From positions 80,409-144,408 of the forward strand of contig NZ_BAMN01000007.1 in the NCBI RefSeq assembly GCF_000615905.1: a DNA stretch of 64,000 nucleotides. The letters run 5' to 3'. The position numbers and the translations under genes were made by a program. Below, in pieces: positions 30,476 to 40,313 of the stretch. Within the stretch, counting starts at the first letter, position 1, and every line of letters begins with the position of its first letter. Source of the DNA: Companilactobacillus nodensis DSM 19682 = JCM 14932 = NBRC 107160. Lineage in GTDB: Bacteria > Bacillota > Bacilli > Lactobacillales > Lactobacillaceae. The notes under the pieces were generated by a model. That model ran no database searches. It saw only the letters and a list, made by a program, of their open reading frames with translations, and was not told the origin of the DNA.

Positions 30476-31620
30476 CTAGTTTAAAATCTGGAAGTGATCA
30501 TGAACTTCATCCAAATTCTTAATAAATTCTTTCATTTCTGCTTCAGTATTATTTTCATCCAAACTGACACGAACAGCACTTGTAGCAACCTTTTCAGGTG
30601 TGCTCATTGCCTTTAGTGTACTTGATTCAAGACCTTTCTTAGATGAACAGGCACTGGTTGTTGAAATATAAATATCACGGTCCTCAAATGTATGAACGAC
30701 TGTTTCACCACGGACCCCATCAATTGTGAAACAAATAATGTGTGGCGCAAAGTCGTCAGACAGTTTTGAAAAGACATGTGTATTAGGCAAACTCTGAATA
30801 TGTTCGATTAATTCAGTCTTTAACTTCGTCATCTTATTAGCCTTTTTAGCCTCATCTTGCTTGAGCAAACGTAATGCTCTAGCCATAGCAGCTATAGCAG
30901 GTGTATTTTCTGTACCACTTCTAAGATTCTTTTCTTGACCACCGCCAGCCATAAGTGGTTCTAATTGCTTACCGGCTTTCATATAAATGAAGCCAATACC
31001 ACGTGGAGCATGGAACTTATGACCTGAGAAAGTATAGAAGTCAACACGTGGATCAATGAATTGATCTTCAATATTCTTACCGATTGCTTGTGTACCATCA
31101 ACGTGATAACTGATATTAGGATAATCATCCAAGACACGAGCCATTTCGTGAATAGGTTGAATTGAACCAATCTCATTATTAACAGCCATGGTTGAGACCA
31201 AAATAGTATCATCTCTGATAGCATTCTTCAAATCATCAGACTGACGTGACCTGTCTTATCAACTGGCAAGTAAGTTACTTCATACCCTAATTCTTCGAGT
31301 TGATGCATTGAATTCATAACTGAAGGATGCTCAATTGAAGTAGTGATGATATGTTTACCAAACTCACGCTTCTTAAAAGCAGTCCCCTTGATGATCCAGT
31401 TATTACCCTCTGTACCACCACTAGTGAAGACTACCTCATAAGGTTTGAATCCCATCAATTCAGCAATTTGCTTACGTGATGTTTCCAGCAACTCATATGC
31501 CTTCAAACCTAGCTTATGCAAACTGGATGGATTACCAAAGTAATTCAAACTAGCTGCATTGTATGTATCGAGAACTGTTTTCTCGATTTTTGTTGTTGCA
31601 CTGTTATCAAAATAAATCAT
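30476..31620 (-). pseudogene. cysteine desulfurase (NifS/IscS family), broken by a 1-base deletion
   Basis: Start ATG 31620 (MIYFDNSATT) with GGTGGG upstream. The frame breaks near 31238 after TGHVSL and resumes as D-D-L-K-N-A-I-R-D-D. The minus strand AGTCTGATGATTTG lacks one base, T or G, compared with a continuous frame. The joined product is about 381 residues. GGTEGNN, the PLP lysine in FSGHKFHAPRG, and STTSACSSKKG with the catalytic Cys are all present. It takes sulfur from cysteine and probably passes it to ThiI next door (NifZ-like role). The break is probably a sequence error. Confidence 0.92.
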
Positions 31621-31637
31621 ATTTTTTCCCACCAAAA

Positions 31638-31660
31638 TAAAAAGGCCTTACTGGCCTTAA
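31638..31660 (-). terminator. intrinsic terminator after ezrA
   Basis: Minus-strand AAGGCC-AGTA-AGGCC followed by five T, lying between ezrA and the desulfurase gene. Confidence 0.7.
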
Positions 31661-31698
31661 TTTTTTTACTATCTTATAAGATAACGCAAAATTCATAT

Positions 31699-33387
31699 TT
31701 ATGCATTAATTGTTTCTTTAATTCTTTCAACTGAACCAGATTCAACACGTTCCAAAGCTGCCGAAATAGTTTCAACCGACTTGCCATATTCATAATCGTC
31801 ATCAAACAAGGCGCGTGCTCGAGTTAACTGATCGGCAAAGTCTGCATCCTTGTCTGCGTACCGATTAGCATATTGTAATAGCTTTTCGGCTAATCGAACA
31901 TTCATCTTCAAGTCGGTTGTTTTTTGAACAAGATTCTCTAGATCCTCTTGTGTCACAATAACTTGCTTACTTATATCTTCCATGTTGATTTGTTCGGCAT
32001 CCAATTCATTATACAACTTAGTGATCTCATCATAGACCATGTAGAAGTAATCCAGATAATCATCTGGCAAACCATTCAAACGTAACTGCTCAACAACTTT
32101 CTTTTGAATCTCCAAACGTTTGGCATACTTATCAACGCTATTACGAGCAATACGTTCACTCGAAATCATTTGATTGAAATTGTCATTGATCGATTTCTCA
32201 CTAGATTCAATATCATCCAGTTGTTTAACAATTGTTCTGAAATCACTCTCAGCATGTGAGAAGACAGCATTCTTATCAGCGATGTTTTGAACATCTTGAT
32301 CAAAGCGACTTCTAATATCATTGAGCGCAACAAGATTTTCCTTAAACTTCTTAGTATCATCTTCGGCCAAAATATAATCGTTAGTTAACTTTTGAATCCG
32401 ACTATCCAAACGATTGTGTTGGAATTTAGCATGATTGATATAATCTAAGACTGTTTTTTGTTGCTTCAAAACGCTTCTTTTGGCATCCATCTCGATAGAT
32501 AAAATATCGTACAGATGGTCAATGTTTTGACTTATTTCTTCATTAGTATTGTTAACGTAATCAAAGTTCAACTCACCTAACTCTGAATTAGCAGAATCCA
32601 GACTAGTCTGAACATCCTTAATCAAGGACTCGACATCCTCTTCAAAATTATACTTTTGATTGATCAACTTTTGATAAACTGAATTGATTTCTTCAATTTG
32701 ACCTGGAAATACTTCATTCAAATCATGATGCAAAGGTTCAATGACTTTTAGTTGATCAGTAATCAATCCTAATTTGATCTTAACATCGTCCAGATATTGA
32801 CTAGCCTCAATGTGATCACCCTTATCAGTCAATTGAGTTTCTTTATCAAGCAACCCTGCTATCTCAGTGAGTTCATCCTCTAGCTTATCTGCAGCACTAC
32901 CATAATTAAACGACTGCGTCAGGATCTTCTTACGAAGATCTTCATATGTCTGTTGAAGTGCTTCACTTTGAGTTGCGTTAAGTTCATCGCTCTTAGACAA
33001 TTCATCCAACTCATCAGAAATACTATCAAGCTTACTCTTCAAATCATTAAGTGATTGATCGACTTGCTTCAATACCTTAGATGATCCAAAAACCTTGAAT
33101 TGTGTATTCTTATATTCGGCACCACGAATTTGTCGTAGGACTTCTGGAACAACTTCATTCAATTGCTTCTGATAATCAGATTTCAAATGACTGAATTGAT
33201 CTCGACTAGCTCCTGCGAGTTTCATTTCTTCTATTTTCTTTAATCTATCATTCAATCTGTCTTCTTTTAATTCATCAGCACGATCCTTGTATGAATTAAG
33301 AGTACCTGCGTTTTTCTTTTGCAAAAACCACATATACCATAGGAAGACTAAGATCAAAATAATTATTCCAATAATTATTGTCGACAC
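31699..33387 (-). CDS. ezrA: EzrA, septation-ring regulator
   Basis: 562 residues. One N-terminal TM helix (about 3-21) and then an almost unbroken coiled-coil body of spectrin-like repeats. It starts with GTG 33387 behind AGGGGTG. It interacts with FtsZ and PBPs, blocks extra rings and helps shuttle wall enzymes. It lies divergent from rpsD, as in many lactobacilli. Confidence 0.95.
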   Translation of the reverse strand: MSTIIIGIIILILVFLWYMWFLQKKNAGTLNSYKDRADELKEDRLNDRLKKIEEMKLAGASRDQFSHLKSDYQKQLNEVVPEVLRQIRGAEYKNTQFKVFGSSKVLKQVDQSLNDLKSKLDSISDELDELSKSDELNATQSEALQQTYEDLRKKILTQSFNYGSAADKLEDELTEIAGLLDKETQLTDKGDHIEASQYLDDVKIKLGLITDQLKVIEPLHHDLNEVFPGQIEEINSVYQKLINQKYNFEEDVESLIKDVQTSLDSANSELGELNFDYVNNTNEEISQNIDHLYDILSIEMDAKRSVLKQQKTVLDYINHAKFQHNRLDSRIQKLTNDYILAEDDTKKFKENLVALNDIRSRFDQDVQNIADKNAVFSHAESDFRTIVKQLDDIESSEKSINDNFNQMISSERIARNSVDKYAKRLEIQKKVVEQLRLNGLPDDYLDYFYMVYDEITKLYNELDAEQINMEDISKQVIVTQEDLENLVQKTTDLKMNVRLAEKLLQYANRYADKDADFADQLTRARALFDDDYEYGKSVETISAALERVESGSVERIKETINA

Positions 33388-33507
33388 TTTAACACCCCTA
33401 ATGATGATTCGATATCATATAACTTGAATTATACCAGAGAACAACCTCACTATTTATTTTAATAGTCTTTCATAATAAAGTTTTAAATATTGGCCTAAAA
33501 ATTTCTT

Positions 33508-33536
33508 TTGACTTTGTCCGCCATTCAAGTTACACT
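33508..33536 (+). promoter_or_regulatory. rpsD promoter
   Basis: TTGACT (33508-33513), 17-base spacer, TACACT (33531-33536), a close sigma-A match. It places the start near 33543, giving an rpsD leader of about 165 bases. Confidence 0.75.
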
Positions 33537-33542
33537 ACTCTT

Positions 33543-33709
33543 TGTGTAAAATATGCAGCCAAGAGCGGCAAGAACGTCAACAGTTACCGACATATTTGTT
33601 CAACTAGTAACCCACAGCTGCATGTGGTGAAAGTTGTAGCGGTAACTGCACGAATGCTAAACTCTTGTTAATTATTTTACTCCATACAAAATTTTGGAGG
33701 AATTTATTT
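33543..33709 (+). promoter_or_regulatory. structured rpsD leader, candidate S4 autoregulation site
   Basis: About 165 untranslated bases between the promoter and rpsD. They contain pairable segments such as CAGTTACCG with CGGTAACTG and GCAGC with GCTGC, forming a compact nested structure. In Bacillus the rpsD leader binds S4 to repress its own translation; a like role here is inferred from position and foldability. Together with the ezrA upstream region this accounts for the 322-base gene-free stretch 33388-33709. Confidence 0.55.
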
Positions 33710-34318
33710 ATGTCTAGATATACAGGCCCACGTTGGAAATTATCACGTCGTTTAGGAATCTCACTTTCAGGTACTGGTAAGGAAATCGCTCGTCGTAACT
33801 ATGCTCCTGGTCAACATGGTCAAAACAATCGTCGTAAGATTTCAGAATACGGTCAACAATTAACAGAAAAGCAAAAGCTACGTTTCATGTATGACGTTAA
33901 CGAACGTCAATTCCGTAACTTGTTCTTGCGTGCTGGTAAACTTGACGGTATCCATGGTATCAACTTGATGGTTCTTCTTGAATCACGTCTTGACAACATG
34001 GTTTATAGATTAGGTCTTGCAAGTTCACGTCCACAAGCTCGTCAACTTGTAAACCACGGTCACATCACTGTTGATGGCAAACGTGTTGATATTCCATCAT
34101 ACGAAGTTAAAGTTGGTCAAAAGATCAGCCTTCGTGAAAAGTCAAAGGACCTAGCTATTGTTAAAGCTAACCTTGAAAATGTTGTTGGTCGTCCTGGTTT
34201 TGTTACATTTGACGAAGACACAATGACAGGTTCTCTAGTACGTAACCCAGAACGTGACGAACTAGAACCAAATATTGATGAATCTCTAATTGTTGAATAC
34301 TACAACCAAATTCTTTAA
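33710..34318 (+). CDS. rpsD: 30S ribosomal protein S4
   Basis: 202 residues from ATG 33710, nine bases after TTGGAGG; the longer frame upstream is leader. [16 protein letters not shown] opens the protein, as is standard for the short Firmicute S4 without zinc cysteines. The S4 RNA-binding domain ([22 protein letters not shown], about 92-113) is in the middle. It nucleates 16S rRNA folding. Confidence 0.98.
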   Translation: MSRYTGPRWKLSRRLGISLSGTGKEIARRNYAPGQHGQNNRRKISEYGQQLTEKQKLRFMYDVNERQFRNLFLRAGKLDGIHGINLMVLLESRLDNMVYRLGLASSRPQARQLVNHGHITVDGKRVDIPSYEVKVGQKISLREKSKDLAIVKANLENVVGRPGFVTFDEDTMTGSLVRNPERDELEPNIDESLIVEYYNQIL

Positions 34319-34326
34319 TATTTATC

Positions 34327-34357
34327 AAAACATTCACTTCATGTGGATGTTTTTTTA
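34327..34357 (+). terminator. rpsD terminator
   Basis: AACATTCAC-TTCAT-GTGGATGTT followed by a T-run. Confidence 0.85.
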
Positions 34358-34370
34358 TACCCAAATGCAT

Positions 34371-34406
34371 AAAAAGGTTGCGGAATTATTTTTCCGCAAC
34401 CTCTTT
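34371..34406. terminator. terminator shared by rpsD and the YktB-like gene
   Basis: AGGTTGCGGAA, short loop, TTCCGCAACCT, flanked by A-rich and T-rich runs on both sides. It overlaps the 3' end of the minus-strand gene, whose stop codon lies in it. Confidence 0.8.
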
Positions 34407-34988
34407 ATTTGCTATTACTAAAAATTTGCTAAGTTCAATAAATTTATCGAATAATAAACTATCATAATTACCATGTTCAACTTCATTTGAAGTCTTCAAC
34501 AAATCAAAACCAATGACAAAATCACTGGATTTAACTTTGGAATAACGGTTCACTACCTCAGCATAGTTCTTAGCAGGTTTCATCTCGGCAACCGTATGAT
34601 CATTTGAAACTAACCAGTCCCCTGCCGCCACGCTGTCGTGCCAGCTATCGATCAGTGGATAATATTCTGGACGATCATATGCATCCGCCAATAAAGCAAA
34701 AGTAATGAAATATCGATCTGGCCACAAGCCTAATTCAAGATGTGGTGTCTTCTTATAACCACTCTTGTCTAAATTAATTGCTAGCCAAGTATCTGGAGGT
34801 GGATTTTTAGTCCTCCGTTGGTGTTTAGCAATTTTCATATAAAACTTTTGCTGATATTCTTGTTCTAACTTATCAACTAACTTATTACCAAATATTTCAA
34901 ACTTGGGATCAAGTTGCTGTTTTATCAGTCCCAAGCGTCCAGATAAGGTATCATCGTTAAAGACATCAAAATCACTTTTGTCGAACAT
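34386..34988 (-). CDS. YktB/UPF0637 (DUF1054) family protein
   Basis: 200 residues from ATG 34988, set by AAAGGGAGATTATC. It opens MFDKSDFDVFNDDTLSGRLGLI, and PKFEIFGNKL and WLAINLDKSGYKKTPHLELGLWPD are typical of the UPF0637 family. Family members have an alpha-beta fold and no known activity. It ends in a terminator shared with rpsD. Confidence 0.85.
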   Translation of the reverse strand: MFDKSDFDVFNDDTLSGRLGLIKQQLDPKFEIFGNKLVDKLEQEYQQKFYMKIAKHQRRTKNPPPDTWLAINLDKSGYKKTPHLELGLWPDRYFITFALLADAYDRPEYYPLIDSWHDSVAAGDWLVSNDHTVAEMKPAKNYAEVVNRYSKVKSSDFVIGFDLLKTSNEVEHGNYDSLLFDKFIELSKFLVIANKEVAEK

Positions 34989-35097
34989 GATAATCTCCCT
35001 TTTTGTTTTTTGTGGTGAAAGCAATGCTCGAAATCTAATCGTCTTTCTCCACTCTCTGTTGTAGAATATACTTATTGTACTTTATATAGGAGGATTT

Positions 35098-36389
35098 ATG
35101 CAAAAACCATTAGCATATCGTATGCGACCGACTAACATTGACGAAGTTGTCGGCCAACAACACTTGGTTGGTCCGAATAAGATCATTCGTAGAATGGTTA
35201 ACGTCAAGATGCTATCATCGATGATTCTTTACGGACCACCTGGTATTGGTAAAACTAGTATCGCCAGTGCCATTGCCGGTAGCACTAAATATGCTTTTCG
35301 CATGTTGAATGCTGCTACTGATAGTAAAAAAGATCTGCAAATTGTCGCTGAGGAAGCTAAAATGAGCGGCACAGTTGTATTAATGCTCGATGAAATACAC
35401 CGACTAGACAAAACCAAACAAGATTTCTTATTGCCATTGTTAGAACGAGGTCCATTATTTTGATCGGTGCTACGACCGAGAATCCATATATCAATATCAG
35501 CCCTGCAATTCGTTCAAGAGTACAAATATTTGAATTGAAACCACTAGAAACTGATGATCTCAAAAAGGCCGTTAAACGTGCGCTGAATGATGAAACCAAT
35601 GGACTGGGTAAATATAATGTTGATCTGGACGACAACGCTTTGGAATTACTGGTCAGTTCAACCAATGGTGATCTCAGAAGTATCCTCAATGGACTTGAGT
35701 TATCAGTTCTATCTACCAAAGAAAACGATGATGGTGCCATTCACATCGACTTAAAGTCGATCGAAGAATCCGTTCAGAAAAAAGCTATCTCTGCTGACAA
35801 GGATGGCGACAGTCATTATGATGTTATTTCAGCATTTCAAAAATCTATTCGCGGTAGTGATCCCGATGCCGCCCTATTGTATCTAGCCAGATTACTCGAA
35901 GCTGGAGAACTGACTACAGCTATCAGAAGACTGCTGGTGTGTGCATATGAGGACGTAGGTCTAGCTAACCCTCAAGCATGTCAACGTGCTGTACAGGCTG
36001 CACAAGTGGCTCAAATGGTAGGTCTACCAGAGGCACGTATTCCGTTGGCTAACGCTGTGATCGACTTGTGCTTATGTCCCAAATCAAATTCAGGAATGCA
36101 AGCTATTGATGCCGCATTAGAAGATGTAAGAAATGGCAAAGCTTCGTCGATACCTGATGATCTCAAAGATGCTCATTATAGTGGTGCGAAGAAACTTGGT
36201 CACGGTGTTGGATATAAATACCCACACGACTACCCTAATGCTTGGGTCGACCAACAATATTTACCAGATAATTTAGTTAACGAAACTTTTTATAAACCAA
36301 ATACAACTGGCAAATATGAACAGGCATTAAAAATGCGTCTCGAACAATTAAATAATTTAAAAAATAAACCCAAACGGAGTGGTCATTAA
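35098..36389 (+). pseudogene. rarA: RarA (MgsA), replication-associated AAA+ ATPase, broken by a 1-base deletion
   Basis: Start ATG 35098 behind AGGAGGATTT. Walker A GPPGIGKTS (about 46-54) and Walker B LMLDEIHR (about 99-106) are in the first part. The frame breaks near 35457 after LLERGPL: the plus strand has CCATTATTTTG where CCATTAATTTTG reads L-I-L-I-G-A-T-T-E-N. One A of AA is missing. The joined product is 430 residues, normal for the family. It acts at stalled forks. A promoter-like TTGTAG-17-TTATAT lies upstream. It is followed 2 bases later by a small membrane protein gene. Confidence 0.93.
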
Positions 36390-36391
36390 TA

Positions 36392-36673
36392 ATGGTAATT
36401 AAGATTTTAATGCTAATATTTATTATTTTTCTACTAGCACTAGCATATAACTTATGGAGTCACCGTAACCGGAAATTCCTAATATATTCACCAAATGAAA
36501 ACTTAAATTTGAAAAGCATCATGATAATTACAGCTGTATTATTATTATTAATTTCAATTACAGGAATAATTATTATGATAGTTGGTAGTAAAGAATCCAA
36601 CATCATAACACTTATTTTAGGAAGTGTCGTCGCAGCTGGATTTTCAATTTATTTGGCAAATATTCGCAGATGA
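36392..36673 (+). CDS. small membrane protein, three hydrophobic helices
   Basis: 93 residues of unknown function. Hydrophobic segments at about 2-20, 44-65 and 71-88, joined by a basic loop (WSHRNRKF) and a polar stretch. It starts 2 bases after the rarA stop, with GGAGTGG inside the rarA end, so it is probably co-transcribed. I do not recognise the family. Confidence 0.65.
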   Translation: MVIKILMLIFIIFLLALAYNLWSHRNRKFLIYSPNENLNLKSIMIITAVLLLLISITGIIIMIVGSKESNIITLILGSVVAAGFSIYLANIRR

Positions 36674-36746
36674 CTGTATTTATCAGGCTCAATCAACTAA
36701 AATGAAGATGTAAGCAAGATATATAATTAATCAATGGGGTGATAAC

Positions 36747-37247
36747 ATGTTACAACAATATAAAAACATTCTCGTACCAATTGATGGTTCATTTGAAGCT
36801 GAATTAGCTTTCAAAAAGGCTGTGGAAGTTGCTAAAAGAAATGACGCAGCTGTACATCTAGTACATGTAATTGACACACGTGCATTCCAAAACGTTTCAA
36901 GTTTTGATTCAACAATGGTTGAACAAATTACTGAAAAAGCAAAGGAAACAGTTAAGAGCTATGTTCAAACTGCTAAAGATGCTGGATTAACAGACATTGA
37001 CTACAGTATTGAGTACGGTGCCCCTAAGGCAATCATCGCTACTGACTTCCCTAAGAAGTTAGGCGTAGACCTTATCATGATCGGTGCTACTGGTCTTAAC
37101 GCTATGGAAAGATTGCTTATTGGTTCAGTTACTGAATATGTAACAAGAACTGCTGCTTGCGATGTTCTTGTAGTAAGAACTGATTTGGATAACAAATCAA
37201 TCCAGAAACCACAGCAAAAAAATAAAAAAATTATTAAAAAAAAGTGA
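36747..37247 (+). CDS. universal stress protein, UspA family
   Basis: 166 residues, one Usp domain. NILVPIDGSFEAELAFKKA opens it, and the nucleotide loop GATGLNAMERLLIGSVTEYVTRTAACDVLVV (the G-2x-G-9x-G-S/T motif) lies at about 112-142. A basic tail (QKNKKIIKKK) is added. This loop type usually binds ATP. GGGGTG precedes the ATG and a terminator overlaps its end. Confidence 0.93.
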   Translation: MLQQYKNILVPIDGSFEAELAFKKAVEVAKRNDAAVHLVHVIDTRAFQNVSSFDSTMVEQITEKAKETVKSYVQTAKDAGLTDIDYSIEYGAPKAIIATDFPKKLGVDLIMIGATGLNAMERLLIGSVTEYVTRTAACDVLVVRTDLDNKSIQKPQQKNKKIIKKK

Positions 37248-37279
37248 GTTGATTTTAATTAATCAACCCACTTTTTTTA
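37236..37279. terminator. terminator between usp and the HTH-TPR gene
   Basis: AAAGTGAGTTGATT, loop TTAATT, AATCAACCCACTTT with T-run. It overlaps the usp stop and can serve both convergent genes. Confidence 0.88.
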
Positions 37280-37304
37280 TTTGAAATTAATAATTTTTAA
37301 ATTG

Positions 37305-38168
37305 TTATTTATTAAAAATATTTAGATTCATCTCATCAATTTTTGATTTTAATTTATCAAAAATATTCTTGTTATCATTAATACTTGAGATCACATATGC
37401 TTTGATATAATCCTCGTCGGATTTTTGACCTTCACGTGTTCCTGCTTCGGCCATTGAACAATACATTGTATCAAGTTTGAACAAAGATTGCTCCTTCTTT
37501 GCTATATGGATACCTTCGTTAGCGAAGTCAACAGCACTTTGATTGTCATCTAGATCCAAGGATAACTGAGCCATGTTAGAGTAAATCAAAATACTATCAT
37601 GATAATTATCTTCGTTGATCTTTTCAGCACTAGATTGAATCAATTCTTTGGCTTGCCCATAATAGACCTTAGCTTCGTCTGAAGACTTCTTGTTGACATA
37701 AGCCTTAGCAGTATAAACATCGATTAAAATGTCATACATGTCAATATTAGCTATGTTAACGTTCATTGCGCGGTTGAAATCAAAAATCGCCTTGTCGTAG
37801 TTCTCGTTAATTTCATATTCGACTAACCCATTGAAGAAATGAATTAACTTGATCTCCTGTTTGTTATTGACGTTAATATCATTCAATTTATCCAACTTAT
37901 CACTGATACCCTGATAATCATCTTTATAAAATGAATCTTTAATATCAGAAATAATAGAATAAATTTGACTATCGTCATTAACGATCACGAGGTTCATTGT
38001 GATACCCAGTCTTTCACAAATGCGAACCAAGATCTCCATACTAGGAATCTTATCTTTTTTCTCGATAAGACTTACAGTAGCCTGAGTACAAATACCATCG
38101 GCAAGCTCAGATTGAGAGAGACCTCTGAGCTTTCTGTAGTGGCGAATTTTTTCACCTAAAATTTTCAT
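37305..38168 (-). CDS. XRE-type HTH regulator with TPR-like C-domain
   Basis: 287 residues from ATG 38168, chosen for ATGGGGAT upstream. The helix-turn-helix (about 4-60) contains LRGLSQSELADGICTQATVSLIEKKDKIPSME. The rest is helical with repeated pairs suggesting tetratricopeptide repeats, the layout of the RRNPP peptide-sensing regulators (PlcR, Rgg, NprR). No short exported-peptide gene is visible next to it, so peptide control is only a possibility. Its target is unknown. Confidence 0.85.
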   Translation of the reverse strand: MKILGEKIRHYRKLRGLSQSELADGICTQATVSLIEKKDKIPSMEILVRICERLGITMNLVIVNDDSQIYSIISDIKDSFYKDDYQGISDKLDKLNDINVNNKQEIKLIHFFNGLVEYEINENYDKAIFDFNRAMNVNIANIDMYDILIDVYTAKAYVNKKSSDEAKVYYGQAKELIQSSAEKINEDNYHDSILIYSNMAQLSLDLDDNQSAVDFANEGIHIAKKEQSLFKLDTMYCSMAEAGTREGQKSDEDYIKAYVISSINDNKNIFDKLKSKIDEMNLNIFNK

Positions 38169-38269
38169 TTGAATTATCCCCATTCATTTATTAATTTCAG
38201 GATAATTTAAACAGTTCTTAAAAAAACATGCAAGAAATAAGCAACAATAAAACTATAAGTTTTAAATAT

Positions 38270-38563
38270 TTAATTATTTACTTCAAAAAGCCAAGCATCT
38301 TTCTCAGAACCATTTAATAATTCCGGATTATCAGTTAATTTATCATTAACCTTTACTATTGTACCCGAAACTGGTGATTCAAACTCGATTACAGCCTTTT
38401 GTGCTTCGACTTCACCTGTAGAATCTCCCACTTTTATCTCACGTCCAACGACTGGAAGATCAATAAACTTAACTTTTCCAAGGGCTTCTTGACCTGCTGC
38501 AGTGAGACCTATACGTGTTGTATCGTCACCTTTTTCAACCCATAAATATTTATCAATTGCCAT
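38270..38563 (-). CDS. GcvH-like lipoyl-carrier protein
   Basis: 97 residues, shorter than true GcvH (about 125). IGLTAAGQEALGKVKFIDLPVVGREI and GEVEAQKAVIEFESPVSG match the lipoyl fold, with the Lys of EAQKA as the likely lipoylation site. No glycine-cleavage genes are near. Stand-alone GcvH-like proteins in Firmicutes act as lipoyl donors or in oxidative-stress modules, so either is possible here. It lies 9 bases after rodA and is probably co-transcribed. Confidence 0.85.
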   Translation of the reverse strand: MAIDKYLWVEKGDDTTRIGLTAAGQEALGKVKFIDLPVVGREIKVGDSTGEVEAQKAVIEFESPVSGTIVKVNDKLTDNPELLNGSEKDAWLFEVNN

Positions 38564-38572
38564 AAAAAAAAC

Positions 38573-39775
38573 CTACCTTTGCTTAAAAGTACCATTTTCA
38601 AACATATAACTTTTATGATGATATCTCATCGACATGATCAATCCGATACCAATCATATTACCTAATAACGCTGAACCACCTTGAGAAATAAATGGCAATG
38701 GAATACCAGTTAATGGCAGCAATCCAACACTCATACCGATGTTTTCAAAGACGTGGAACAAGATCATCATGATAACACCAGTTGAGACGTATGCATAAAA
38801 TTCATTTTTTGTGTCAAAAGTAACTTGAATCATTTGATAGATTAATAGGAAATATAGCAATATCAAAATACAAGATCCTACAAATCCAAAGTTCTCACCC
38901 ACAACAGAAAAGATCATATCTGATTCACGAACTGGAACATAAACGTTTGAGACGTTAAATCCCTTACCAAATAATTGACCAGAACCGATGGCCTTCATAT
39001 TCTGCCAGATTTGATAACCATTCTCAGAGGTATCCTGAGAAGGATTTAGCCAACTATCGATACGTGCAAATTGATAACTTCTGAATCCTGCGTGAGTTAA
39101 AATTGAACGTCCCCAATCAGTGGTAGCAAACATCAGTGCTGCACCACCAATTACAGCGACAATCAAAAAGGCCGTCAAAATTATTCGCCAATCAATTCCT
39201 GATACCAAAACCATTCCACCAAGAATAGCGACGAAAACCAACAAAGTACCCAAGTCATTTTGTAACTTCAATAGAACAATTACTGGAGCTGTCCACAAGA
39301 GCATTTTACCCAACAACAAAAAGTCAGTCTTCAATGTGTGAACTTGATACTCACTATTGTGATTCGTTATGACTTTACCCATCATCAATATAAACGCGGG
39401 TTTCATAACTTCAGATGGCTGAAACGTAAATGACCCTACAGCGAACCAACTTTTAGCACCAGTCGTCGCTGCATAAGTTCTACTATAAAATATGAGGACT
39501 AAAATCAGTAACGCTATTCCTCCATAGTAAACGTAGTTAGCCACTTGCCACAATTGCTCCGCATCAAACTGCATTATAACTGCTATGATGATTGCTCCTA
39601 TCGTGTACCAAGCAACCTGTGTCACAACATTCTTCATCGGATTCTGCGAATCCTGAATAGTCGCAACGTAAATAGACATTAAGCCTATTAAAGCCAACAT
39701 CATTACGGAAAATATTATTCCGTAATCGATTCTTGAATCAGAATCATTTTCTCTCTTACTATTTCTAATTTGCAT
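38573..39775 (-). CDS. rodA: RodA, SEDS-family peptidoglycan glycosyltransferase
   Basis: 400 residues, ten TM helices. SEDS motifs WFAVGSFTFQPSEVMKPA (about 111-128) and FPLTGIPLPFISQGGSALL-like loop near 345-365 are visible. It polymerises lipid II during elongation with a class B PBP. Position next to mbl and yidD, away from the septal cluster, favours RodA over FtsW. Confidence 0.94.
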   Translation of the reverse strand: MQIRNSKRENDSDSRIDYGIIFSVMMLALIGLMSIYVATIQDSQNPMKNVVTQVAWYTIGAIIIAVIMQFDAEQLWQVANYVYYGGIALLILVLIFYSRTYAATTGAKSWFAVGSFTFQPSEVMKPAFILMMGKVITNHNSEYQVHTLKTDFLLLGKMLLWTAPVIVLLKLQNDLGTLLVFVAILGGMVLVSGIDWRIILTAFLIVAVIGGAALMFATTDWGRSILTHAGFRSYQFARIDSWLNPSQDTSENGYQIWQNMKAIGSGQLFGKGFNVSNVYVPVRESDMIFSVVGENFGFVGSCILILLYFLLIYQMIQVTFDTKNEFYAYVSTGVIMMILFHVFENIGMSVGLLPLTGIPLPFISQGGSALLGNMIGIGLIMSMRYHHKSYMFENGTFKQR

Positions 39776-39786
39776 TTTTACACCTA

Positions 39787-40008
39787 TTAATGATTATGTA
39801 GATTATACTGCATTAACAATTCATTTATAGCATCATCTAACTTAACTGATTTGAAAGGAGTGTCAGTGCTTTCAACAAATGATAGATAACGTTCTCCTTC
39901 TTTAGTAATGGTACCGATATACTTCTTACCGTTCCAAAGTTCATATTTCTCTGGATCATCACTAATATCTTTCAAGTTGATTTCAATTGCTTTATTTGAT
40001 TTTGACAT
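39787..40008 (-). CDS. DUF2969 family protein
   Basis: 73 residues, no TM. Contains LWNGKKYIGTITKEGERYLSF, typical of DUF2969, a small lactobacillus family beside rodA and mbl. Function unknown; the constant place suggests a link to wall growth. Confidence 0.8.
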   Translation of the reverse strand: MSKSNKAIEINLKDISDDPEKYELWNGKKYIGTITKEGERYLSFVESTDTPFKSVKLDDAINELLMQYNLHNH

Positions 40009-40017
40009 TAAATCTTC

Positions 40018-40311
40018 CTATTCTTTATTATGAAATTTCTGAGCAATAATTTCATCCTCGTAATCTTCAGGATGAGGATTTCGAAAGATGGTGAAATTAT
40101 CCGGAACAGGATCAACACCACCACGAACAAATGGGTTGCAACGTAAAATACGTGCAAGACCCATAATTGAACCCAAAATTGCACCATGTTTTTTTACTGC
40201 ATCAATAAAGTATGTCGAACAAGTTGGATAATACCTACAGCTTGGCGGCAATACTGGTGATATAAACTTTTGATAGATATGGACTAAGCCAATTATTAGT
40301 TTTTTTATCAT
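40018..40311 (-). CDS. yidD: YidD, membrane protein insertion factor
   Basis: 97 residues. [26 protein letters not shown] (about 18-43) with its cysteines, and RILRCNPF, are family hallmarks. An N-terminal amphipathic helix binds membrane. It aids YidC-dependent insertion. It lies between EpuA and DUF2969 genes. Confidence 0.95.
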   Translation of the reverse strand: MIKKLIIGLVHIYQKFISPVLPPSCRYYPTCSTYFIDAVKKHGAILGSIMGLARILRCNPFVRGGVDPVPDNFTIFRNPHPEDYEDEIIAQKFHNKE

Positions 40312-40313
40312 TA

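Noticed and set aside
36674..36746. lacto-usp type RNA upstream of the universal stress gene
   Set aside because: Only 73 bases separate the genes and no matching long hairpin is visible.
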